A stretch of DNA of 5,751 nt from Bacillota bacterium. GTDB lineage: Bacteria > Bacillota > Clostridia > Lachnospirales > Cellulosilyticaceae. Under the pieces are notes generated by a model that ran no database searches, was not told the origin of the DNA, and worked only from the letters and a program-made list of their open reading frames with translations. A program made the position numbers and the translations under genes. The stretch is from the NCBI GenBank assembly GCA_023415525.1, contig JAEZKI010000136.1:1-5751 (forward strand), in the 5' to 3' direction. Below are positions 1-5,208 of the stretch, piece by piece (the stretch's first letter is position 1; each line of letters starts with the position of its first letter).

Positions 1-876
1 TTTTTTATCCGCAATAAATACGCCAATTAAGATCAAGGCAGCACCACCTATTCCCATAAAAGAAAGTTGTTCCTTTAAAACAAATGTAGCAGCTACCATG
101 GTTGAAAAGGGATTAACATAGATATAGTTATTGGTTACAACTGTGCCTAGCTTTTGAATGGCTTTATTCCATAAGACATAACAAATGCCACTTCCTAAAA
201 TACCTAGGTATAAAACACAAAATAAAAGGGTTCCTTCATTGAGCATGGGGGCTATCAAAAACGGCCTGCCTTCTAAAAGCCCAATGGGTAGCGCCGTTAC
301 AAAACCCCATAGCATCACGCGACGGGTTAAAAGCAAACAATCATAGCTATGAACTTGCTTCTTGAGTAGTACAGAATAACTTGCCCAACATAAAGCTGCC
401 CCAATGGAGAGCATATCCCCTAAAGGATTAAGCTTAAGAATCACTGTTCCGTTAAACACTACAAGGGCAACCCCTATAATGGCAATCAAAAATCCTAAGA
501 AAATACTTGGCTTGAGTTGTTCATCTTCTAAGAAAAAATGGGCCAGAATAGCTGTAAAAATAGGTGCAGCAGCCACTAATATACTTACATTCGAGGCCAT
601 AGTATAAGTTAGCGCATAATTCTCCGTTAAAAAATAGAGGGTACACCCTAAAATGCCTAAAACTAAAAATCGCATTTCTTCCTTAATACTCAGCTTTAAT
701 ACCTTTGGTCGTAAAATCCATAAAACTCCATAAGCAATGGCAAACCGCATAAGCATAATTTGAACTGGCGAATAATAATCCAACAAAAGCTTACTTGCTA
801 TAAAAGTTGTTCCCCAAATAATAATGGTAAACAATGCAAAAATATGTGCCATTGATGTTGTAAGTTCTCTTTTCAT
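1..876 (-). CDS. EamA/DMT-family membrane transporter, 3' end cut by the window
   Basis: The frame is open for 292 codons from the ATG at 876 to the left edge with no stop, so only the last residues are missing; the family usually has about 290-310. The protein is very hydrophobic, with about ten helices, roughly at residues 9-27, 36-54, 70-87, 93-112, 125-142, 155-171, 187-202, 215-235, 243-265 and 273-290. This is the two-times-five-helix EamA layout of the drug/metabolite transporter superfamily. Family-typical stretches include IIWGTTFIASK near residues 20-30, LVAAAPIFTAILA at about 100-112, and LGSGICYVLWNKAI at about 226-239, followed by the NPFSTMVAATFVLKEQL turn. The start has a good ribosome binding site (AAGGGGA, 882-888). 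Members export amino acids, metabolites or drugs across the cytoplasmic membrane; the substrate cannot be told from sequence. The lysine-rich end (IADKK) fits a cytoplasmic C terminus close to completion. It is probably monocistronic from its own promoter. Confidence 0.9.
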   Translation of the reverse strand, partial: MKRELTTSMAHIFALFTIIIWGTTFIASKLLLDYYSPVQIMLMRFAIAYGVLWILRPKVLKLSIKEEMRFLVLGILGCTLYFLTENYALTYTMASNVSILVAAAPIFTAILAHFFLEDEQLKPSIFLGFLIAIIGVALVVFNGTVILKLNPLGDMLSIGAALCWASYSVLLKKQVHSYDCLLLTRRVMLWGFVTALPIGLLEGRPFLIAPMLNEGTLLFCVLYLGILGSGICYVLWNKAIQKLGTVVTNNYIYVNPFSTMVAATFVLKEQLSFMGIGGAALILIGVFIADKK

Positions 877-881
877 CTTTA

Positions 882-921
882 TCCCCTTAATTCTATCTAT
901 TTTAAATATTATTACATTATA
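882..921 (-). promoter_or_regulatory. Probable promoter -10 and ribosome binding site of the EamA gene
   Basis: On the minus strand a perfect TATAAT lies at 921-916, about 40 bases before the start codon, and AAGGGGA at 888-882 is the Shine-Dalgarno site. No good -35 hexamer stands 16-18 bases upstream (only a T-rich stretch), so the promoter call rests on the -10 alone. The rest of 922-1061 is AT-rich and I see no gene in it. Confidence 0.45.
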
Positions 922-1061
922 CCTTGCATTTATCAAATAAAAAATAGCCTTCTACTATATTTCGTCTGAGTGTACAAGATTATGCCTAAATATCCTATTT
1001 CATTTTATCATTTTAGCCATTTTACTTTACTGAAACCATTGTGCCTACTCTTGGATTTTAT

Positions 1062-1117
1062 ACAAAAAAGAAACTGTAATGTCCTCTTTCTTTTTAATCT
1101 AGGACATACAGCTTCTT
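1062..1117 (-). terminator. Strong rho-independent terminator
   Basis: Arms at 1117-1101 and 1085-1068 pair over 17 positions with one bulged base and one G-U pair (AAGAAGCTGTATGTCCT against AGGACATTACAGTTTCTT); the loop is about 15 bases. On the minus strand the stem runs straight into TTTCTTTTTTG. It lies about 220 bases past the hydrolase stop codon and ends either that transcript or a small RNA from the region in between. In the other direction the T tract is poor, so it is a minus-strand terminator. Confidence 0.85.
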
Positions 1118-1337
1118 AGTATTTTGTTACTATATATTTTTACCCTTTTAAATGCCCTTCGGCGATGAGAAAAGCACTCACCTCTTAACCCCCTTAAATG
1201 TATTGGGGAAATACTTCCCTTGCATCCCTTATAGGTTAGGAAGGAGTCTAATTTATACTAAAGTAGAACTTTACTAGCCATAAAAGTGGCCTTATCTCTC
1301 TTTATCTATAGGCAAACTGACATCCGTTTAAAATGGA
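1118..1337 (-). other. Gene-free stretch with clustered hairpins; possible structured RNA or long 3' UTR
   Basis: No reading frame of note is present. Read on the minus strand, small inverted repeats follow each other: GCCA/TGGC (1290-1277), TAAAGT/ACTTTA with a 3-base loop (1273-1259), GGGAA/TTCCC with a 4-base loop (1219-1206), CCCC/GGGG overlapping the previous arm, GGTGAG/CTCATC around a 7-base loop, GCC-GAAG-GGC, and TAGTA/TACTA (1132-1117), which touches the terminator. The GGGAA/TTCCC and CCCC/GGGG helices share bases and exclude each other. A TATAAA at 1257-1252 could start a separate RNA of about 180 bases ending at the terminator, but its -35 is poor. I do not recognise a known riboswitch or RNA family. 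Confidence 0.3.
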
Positions 1338-2090
1338 TTATTTCGTATATTCCTTAACCCATTTAATAATGTTTGTACGCACTTCATCCTTACAAGATGC
1401 TTGGGTTAAAAGATCATTTCCATGAGGTGATTCATTGAGCTCAATTACTTTTTTAGGTGTTGTAATAACTTGTTCTGCTATTTTTTTAGTAACATCTTGA
1501 TAATATTTTCCTAAAATATCATTCTTTGAGTAGTAAACAAGAATGGGCACATGCTTTAATTTTTGAGTATCCACAACAGATTGATCTTCTTCAGATAAAG
1601 AGAGAATCACTGCTGTCTTTACTGTATAACCTAACTTCTCTTTGCTCATAATTTGAAGCAAATCTTTTGAACCATGGCATCCACCGATAAATACTACATT
1701 CGTCGTATCTATGTTGGCTGCATATTTTTGTAATGTATACTCAATAGCTGCTTCTACATTACAGGTATCCCAATTTTTCCATGTCACATTAACTGCAAGA
1801 AAGCCTTCTTTTGACATTTGTTCTGGGAAATCACCCCATCCAGATTTATCAGCTCCACCATTGTGGGCAAAGAAAACAACCGGATATTTTTTGTCTTTTA
1901 TCATATCCTTTGGCAAAAAAACATCTTGTTCCAATGAAAAATAAACCTCTGTATTTGTTGCTTCTGGCTTTGTTACTTGTGTAGTAGCTGTTGTAGCAGG
2001 TGTTTTTTCTCCTTCCGTAGCTGCATAGACTAAACTACCAGTTACTGTCATACATGTGACCATAAAAATTATCAAAATACCCTTTTTCAT
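1338..2090 (-). CDS. Secreted alpha/beta hydrolase of the dienelactone-hydrolase type, cysteine nucleophile
   Basis: The protein has 250 residues. Residues 1-23 form a signal peptide: MKK, a hydrophobic core, then VYA before the mature A24. A Thr/Ala-rich linker follows (about 29-47), so the enzyme is predicted to be exported. The fold starts near residue 48. VVFFAHNGG (71-79) is the strand and oxyanion-hole turn, and FIGGCHGS (134-141) is the nucleophile elbow with Cys138 in place of the usual Ser. Asp191 (YYSKND) and His223 (ESPHGND) complete a likely Cys-Asp-His triad, the arrangement known from dienelactone hydrolase. The substrate is unknown; an ester or lactone is a family-level guess. 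The start has AGGAGA at 2106-2101, ten bases upstream. The gene follows an AraC regulator by 128 bases on the same strand, which may control it. No lipobox is seen, so it is probably released or loosely wall-associated rather than a lipoprotein. Confidence 0.8.
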   Translation of the reverse strand: MKKGILIIFMVTCMTVTGSLVYAATEGEKTPATTATTQVTKPEATNTEVYFSLEQDVFLPKDMIKDKKYPVVFFAHNGGADKSGWGDFPEQMSKEGFLAVNVTWKNWDTCNVEAAIEYTLQKYAANIDTTNVVFIGGCHGSKDLLQIMSKEKLGYTVKTAVILSLSEEDQSVVDTQKLKHVPILVYYSKNDILGKYYQDVTKKIAEQVITTPKKVIELNESPHGNDLLTQASCKDEVRTNIIKWVKEYTK

Positions 2091-2176
2091 TTTTAATCCA
2101 TCTCCTAATTATTTTTTGAGTTTGTACAAAATCAAATCTTTATGAGATGATAATAATATTTATAACACCTTTATAA

Positions 2177-2205
2177 AATATAAAATACGCACAAAATATT
2201 AGCAA
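2177..2205 (-). promoter_or_regulatory. Possible promoter of the hydrolase gene
   Basis: On the minus strand TTGCTA (2205-2200) and TATATT (2182-2177) are 17 bases apart, matching 4 of 6 and 5 of 6 consensus positions. It sits between the AraC stop codon and the hydrolase start. In such AT-rich sequence chance matches are common, and read-through from the AraC gene is possible because no terminator separates the two. Confidence 0.35.
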
Positions 2206-2218
2206 ATATTCATTTTTA

Positions 2219-3130
2219 TTATGTTAAACCATACTTTTTCCGAAAGTTTGTAGGTGATTCACCATAATGATTTTTAAAACTACGTATGAAGTTAACTTCT
2301 TCTCTAAAACCTACCCTCTCACAAATTTCGCAAACAGGTAGTACTGTGTTTGTCAGCATCTTTTCCGCAATCTTCAAGCGATAATGAATCAAATAAGCAA
2401 TGGGGGTATTACCCGTTAATTCAAGAAAATAGTGATTGAGGGCATTGCGATTTAAATGAAAATGTCGGGTTAAATCCTTAATTGTAATTTTATTCATATA
2501 GTTGGTATGTAAGTAATCCAAAATTTCCGCTACTTGAGTAAGGTCTCTATCGCAGGTAATACACGGTTCTTCCGGTCTATAAGTACTATATTTTTCTTGG
2601 ATTAGAATAAGTATTTCAATAAGTATGGAACGACTTCGACATGGCCAAAAAGTATCTCTTTCCATCATCAATTCATCTTGCAACTTATTGAATTTTTGAC
2701 ATAATAATTGTAGCATTAAGATATCTATATTTATACCTCCCTCATAAGTATCGCTTCTTTCAATAAAGGGAGTGAAAAAATATTTATCTTGAAAAGAAGA
2801 ACTGTTATTAATCTCAGAATTATCATTTGTAAAGATATTATTAAGCGTTAAATTATTGTTAATGGCTTCTGGATGGAAATAAATACAATCAGCTTCATAT
2901 GTGTTTTGGCTAATTAGTGCCACTTTATCTTGATGATTGAAACAAAGGACACAAGGAGATGAGAAGACACGATTTTTATTATTTATTTTAATAATCACTG
3001 TTCCTTTTTTAATAAGTACTATTTTAAGGCACTCTCTATTAAATGTACCTTCAAACTTCTCATAGGGCTTACAAATAATTTTTAAAGTATAATCTTTATA
3101 AAAACATTCACCTATTTTCCACTCGTCCAT
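2219..3130 (-). CDS. AraC-family transcriptional regulator, cysteine-rich
   Basis: The protein has 303 residues, the usual length for a two-domain AraC regulator. The N-terminal part (about 20-110) has the alternating strands of a cupin-like sensing domain, for example LKIVLIKKGTVIIKIN at 35-50. The C-terminal part (about 198-300) holds two helix-turn-helix motifs: ITIKDLTRHFHLNRNALNHYF (215-235, helix-turn-helix 1) and the family signature running from CEICERVGF through NFIRSFKNHYGESPTNFRKKY (267-300). It should bind DNA and respond to a small molecule. Unusually it has 12 cysteines, six of them in three CxxC pairs: C60-C63, C190-C193 and C267-C270, the last inside the second helix-turn-helix. 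This hints at metal binding or redox control, but is unproven. The start has AAGGAGT at 3143-3137. The next gene downstream, a secreted hydrolase, is its most obvious candidate target. A terminator at 3211-3256 insulates it from the flavodoxin region. Confidence 0.88.
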   Translation of the reverse strand: MDEWKIGECFYKDYTLKIICKPYEKFEGTFNRECLKIVLIKKGTVIIKINNKNRVFSSPCVLCFNHQDKVALISQNTYEADCIYFHPEAINNNLTLNNIFTNDNSEINNSSSFQDKYFFTPFIERSDTYEGGINIDILMLQLLCQKFNKLQDELMMERDTFWPCRSRSILIEILILIQEKYSTYRPEEPCITCDRDLTQVAEILDYLHTNYMNKITIKDLTRHFHLNRNALNHYFLELTGNTPIAYLIHYRLKIAEKMLTNTVLPVCEICERVGFREEVNFIRSFKNHYGESPTNFRKKYGLT

Positions 3131-3210
3131 ATTTCTACTCCTTAGTATCCATCAAAACTGACCAACCCAGCCTTTTTATACCCTTTTTTGCCTTTTTTCT
3201 ACATCGTTTC

Positions 3211-3256
3211 AAAAACATCAAAATCCCCGCTATACTCCTAGGAGCAAGGCGAGGAT
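3211..3256 (-). terminator. Rho-independent terminator before the AraC gene
   Basis: On the minus strand ATCCTCGC (3256-3249) pairs with GCGGGGAT (3230-3223) with one G-U pair. After a small internal loop, TGCTCC pairs with GGAGTA at the tip. The stem is followed by TTTTGATGTTTTT (down to 3211). It is more GC-rich than its surroundings. It would end transcription coming from the flavodoxin and the decayed gene, and separates them from the AraC gene. Between here and the AraC start lie three A5-6GG runs and a TATAAA, a possible -10 for the AraC gene without a good -35. Confidence 0.75.
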
Positions 3257-3297
3257 CTTATTCTACACTCTCAACATACTTCGTACCATTTTAAATA

Positions 3298-3323
3298 CTA
3301 TAGTTATTATTCTATAACCATAG
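3298..3323 (-). repeat. AT-rich inverted repeat
   Basis: Ten-base arms (3298-3307 and 3314-3323) pair around a 6-base loop with one mismatch that is a G-U pair in minus-strand RNA. It lies between the end of the decayed gene and the terminator. It lacks a T tract and its role is unknown. Confidence 0.35.
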
Positions 3324-3353
3324 CATAACTCATAACTTATCTTAAAACAAGTC

Positions 3354-3736
3354 TCATTCATTCAAGTGAAGCTTTTTCTTTACTAAAACGATAACCTTAT
3401 CTGCACCTGCTTCCTGAAACCCTTCTTTCATCATTTATTGAAGGCCTCTAATTTATCCCATATAGTAGGAGTCATGGTCAAGCATTTTTGTAACACCAAT
3501 CCAAAAGTCCTTCAATCTATCATCATATTCTTCTATGTAAGGGTACCCTAAATCTGAATTAAAATATAAATACTCAATGAAGGTATATAAATGGATTATC
3601 CAATGGTTTGCCACTTTCCATCATCTTATCTTGTTCCATCCCTTCCTACCTTTATCAGTCCTATATACTTCAATATCTGGTAGATACTTTCAACCTTACA
3701 CCTATCAGCATGTCTGGTGAAGACCTTAAGACTTGC
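3354..3736 (-). pseudogene. Decayed gene of unrecognised product, broken by several frameshifts
   Basis: Protein-like segments follow one another in different minus-strand frames and read as one sentence. Segment one (3736-3626) contains KVESIYQILKYIGLIKVG and ends RDGTR. Segment two (3639-3574) reads DKMMESGKPLDNPFIYLH. Segment three (3581-3453) contains NSDLGYPYIEEYDDRLKDF then WIGVTKMLDHDSYYM. Segment four (3460-3431) is WDKLEAFNK. Segment five returns to the frame of segment three and reads MMKEGFQEAGADKVIV, ending LHLNE at a TGA (3356-3354). At least three frame changes are needed and each segment stops shortly after the switch point, as expected of a neglected gene. The composition (many D/E/K with Y, W and F) is that of a soluble protein; it vaguely recalls C-terminal ends of solute-binding proteins, but I do not identify it. 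It lies just after the flavodoxin on the same strand. Clustered sequencing errors are the main alternative. Confidence 0.5.
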
Positions 3737-3788
3737 TTATAACAGCGCTTATAAACATAAGAGGAATCCCCCCTAATGCAAAAAATCA

Positions 3789-4208
3789 TTATGCTTTAGC
3801 AATAAGTGTTCCAAATGCTCTACACACCTCAACATCTTCATTCTTAGGTTCTTCTTGAATAATGAGCCCTTCAGCCACTAGTTCAGCTCCATAAGACTTC
3901 ATTCTTTCTTCCCATGTCCTCATCCATTCACCGTCCCCCCATCCGTATGAACCAAATAAGGCTACTTTTTTCCCTGATATTTTATCTGACAATGCTGTTA
4001 CAAGTGGTTCTATATACTCTTCATCCAATTCTTCTACTCCTACAGCTGGACACCCTAAAATAATCACTTCTTCATTCATAATATCTACTGCCTTAACTTC
4101 CTCTACACTAATCAGCTCAGCACATTTTCCTCCTGCCTCAATCCCCTCTCTAATTAATGTTCCCATTTTTCTTGTATTTCCTGATCCACTATAATAAATG
4201 ATTTTCAT
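3789..4208 (-). CDS. fld: Short-chain flavodoxin
   Basis: The protein has 139 residues, the length of clostridial flavodoxins. It is a soluble FMN-binding one-electron carrier that can replace ferredoxin for cytoplasmic redox enzymes. The FMN phosphate loop is SGSGNTRKM (7-15). The first isoalloxazine loop is GCPAVGVEEL (52-61), and the second is FGSYGWGDGEWM (85-96) with Trp90. Compared with the well-studied Clostridium beijerinckii protein (from memory), Gly57 and Glu59 are kept, while Met56 and Asp58 of the redox-switching loop are both valine here, which could shift the redox potential. The ribosome binding site GGAGGGTG lies about 8 bases before the start. Upstream is a perfect TATAAT and an FNR box at the class II position, so expression is probably controlled by the FNR-type regulator encoded just before it. 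No terminator follows directly; transcripts may run through the decayed gene to 3211. Confidence 0.93.
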   Translation of the reverse strand: MKIIYYSGSGNTRKMGTLIREGIEAGGKCAELISVEEVKAVDIMNEEVIILGCPAVGVEELDEEYIEPLVTALSDKISGKKVALFGSYGWGDGEWMRTWEERMKSYGAELVAEGLIIQEEPKNEDVEVCRAFGTLIAKA

Positions 4209-4255
4209 CCTGACACCCTCCTATCTATTTTTTTGTATTGCTTCTTGATAAGAGT

Positions 4256-4261
4256 ATTATA
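4256..4261 (-). promoter_or_regulatory. Promoter -10 box of the flavodoxin gene
   Basis: A perfect TATAAT is read on the minus strand about 48 bases before the ATG. The hexamer 17 bases further upstream (CATTAT) is a poor -35, as is usual for promoters that depend on an activator. Seven bases past the -10 puts the start of transcription near 4249. Confidence 0.6.
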
Positions 4262-4283
4262 ATAGCTATGCATCATTTATAAT

Positions 4284-4297
4284 GTGATTCACATCAA
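4284..4297 (-). promoter_or_regulatory. FNR-type operator upstream of flavodoxin
   Basis: On the minus strand the site reads TTGATGTGAATCAC, matching the FNR consensus TTGAT-N4-ATCAA at 9 of 10 defined positions. Its inner part ATGTGAATCACAT is itself a 13-base palindrome. The centre (between 4290 and 4291) is 41.5 bases upstream of the start of transcription deduced from the TATAAT, which is exactly the class II position for activators of the CRP/FNR family. The regulator encoded immediately upstream has the recognition-helix residues that fit TTGAT half sites. Confidence 0.65.
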
Positions 4298-4313
4298 AAT
4301 TAATCAAATTTAA

Positions 4314-5018
4314 TTAAATATAATTTTCTATACCTTCTTGATTTAATATGATCATGCTTTTAGTTCCCACTAATTCTATGAGACCTTCCTCTTCAAATTT
4401 CTTAAGCTTTCTGCTAATGGTTTCACGAGTAACACCAATATAATTTGCCATCTCTTCTCTAGAGACTGGTAACTTAAGTATTAGCTTATCCCCTTTGGCT
4501 AAGGCATATTTCTCAGTTAAATCAAGTATTAAATAGGCCATCCTTGAATCAATATCATTTGTTGCTAGATTTTGTGCTAAGTTTTCTGCTTCTGCTAATC
4601 TATTGCCCACACTCTCTAATAACTCAATGCCAATTTCAGGATTATGCATAACAATATCTTTCATCTCTTCTTTAGTCAAAATACAAACCATGGTTTTCTC
4701 CATAGCTCTTGCATTAAACTTATAAGCTGAGCTTTTTAACAAGTCTAATTCTCCAAAAAAATCACCTTCTGAAAGGATATGCAATATTTGTTCTTTGCCA
4801 TCTTTCGTATATTTATACAGTTTAATCTTACCTATATTAATAAAATACAATACTTCCGAAATATTTCCTTCTACAAAAACGACATCTCCTTTATCAAAAG
4901 ACTTATGTTTAATCTTATTAATAATCTTAAGCAGATGATCACAATCTAGATTTTTAAATATAGGCACCTTACTGGCACAAAATTTTTTTTCACAACTACT
5001 GCAACCATTTGATCCCAT
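4314..5018 (-). CDS. FNR-type transcriptional regulator with probable [4Fe-4S] cluster
   Basis: The ATG at 5018 gives 234 residues and is preferred because AAGGAG (5030-5025) stands six bases before it. An ATG at 5042 would add eight residues but has no ribosome binding site. The N terminus has Cys6, Cys9 and Cys14 (CSSCEKKFC). Cys112 in KTMVC lies where E. coli FNR has its fourth ligand (SMVC). Together they match the ligand set Cys20, 23, 29 and 122 there, except for one residue less between the second and third. The effector domain of the cyclic-nucleotide-binding fold spans about 20-115 (GDVVFVEG, GDFFGELDLL), then a dimer helix, then a winged helix-turn-helix with SREEMANYIGVTRETISR (about 186-203). 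Glu199, Ser202 and Arg203 correspond to the E..SR residues by which FNR reads TTGAT. It likely senses O2 or NO and controls the flavodoxin promoter next door, where an FNR box lies. It sits between hmp and the flavodoxin gene. HcpR or another CRP/FNR branch is the alternative identity. Confidence 0.88.
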   Translation of the reverse strand: MGSNGCSSCEKKFCASKVPIFKNLDCDHLLKIINKIKHKSFDKGDVVFVEGNISEVLYFINIGKIKLYKYTKDGKEQILHILSEGDFFGELDLLKSSAYKFNARAMEKTMVCILTKEEMKDIVMHNPEIGIELLESVGNRLAEAENLAQNLATNDIDSRMAYLILDLTEKYALAKGDKLILKLPVSREEMANYIGVTRETISRKLKKFEEEGLIELVGTKSMIILNQEGIENYI

Positions 5019-5024
5019 TATGCT

Positions 5025-5030
5025 CTCCTT
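5025..5030 (-). promoter_or_regulatory. Ribosome binding site that fixes the start of the FNR-type gene
   Basis: AAGGAG is read on the minus strand six bases before the ATG at 5018. It lies inside the longer open frame that begins at 5042, which has only an A-rich leader (AATAAGCAAA) and no such site. This makes the shorter protein the probable product. Confidence 0.8.
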
Positions 5031-5116
5031 AAATAAACGCATTTTGCTTATTCTTTTTATTGGGATAGCTTAAAATAACCCCATCCTCTTACATATACTT
5101 TAACAGAATATATCTT

Positions 5117-5145
5117 TTTATACTATATCGACAGGTATGTATAAA
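5117..5145 (-). promoter_or_regulatory. Possible promoter of the FNR-type gene
   Basis: TTTATA (5145-5140) and TATAAA (5122-5117) on the minus strand are 17 bases apart, with 4 of 6 and 5 of 6 consensus matches. The -35 overlaps the T tract of the hmp terminator, so the two functions are packed together. It would leave a leader of about 90 bases. I see no FNR box here, hence no sign of autoregulation. Confidence 0.35.
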
Positions 5146-5198
5146 ACAAACAATGGAGTGTCCCAAGTCATAACACCTTTTAGGACACTCCATTGTTT
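5142..5198 (-). terminator. Strong rho-independent terminator of hmp
   Basis: A perfect 16-base-pair stem (5198-5183 with 5163-5148, AACAATGGAGTGTCC and its complement) closes a 19-base loop that starts 10 bases past the hmp stop codon. On the minus strand it is followed by TTGTTTGTTTTAT. In the plus direction the arm ends in GTTTTT, so it could work both ways, although no plus-strand gene approaches it. Confidence 0.88.
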
Positions 5199-5208
5199 TT
5201 CCCACTTA

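Noticed and set aside
404..607. Plus-strand open frame of 67 codons
   Set aside because: It lies wholly antisense to the EamA transporter gene, has no ribosome binding site and no recognisable domain.
1141..1200. Glycine or lysine riboswitch, suggested by GCCGAAGGGC on the minus strand
   Set aside because: Other conserved parts, such as the CTCTCAGG element of glycine aptamers or the long paired arms of lysine aptamers, are absent and the spacing is wrong; kept only as an unassigned structured region.
1711..1944. Plus-strand open frame of 77 codons
   Set aside because: It is the antisense shadow of the hydrolase gene, whose signal peptide, triad and ribosome binding site are clear.
3131..3788. 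Insertion sequence or transposase remnant
   Set aside because: No terminal inverted repeats, target duplication or transposase motifs (DDE or HUH) were seen around the broken segments.
3670..3789. Minus-strand frame of 39 codons whose ATG overlaps the flavodoxin stop as TAATG
   Set aside because: The overlap looks like translational coupling, but the peptide has no recognisable features, no ribosome binding site is visible, and the frame overlaps the better supported segment of the decayed gene in another frame.
4283..4295. Palindrome ATGTGA-N-TCACAT read as a CRP site
   Set aside because: CRP half sites TGTGA/TCACA should be six bases apart; here they are one apart. The same bases fit an FNR box with correct spacing.
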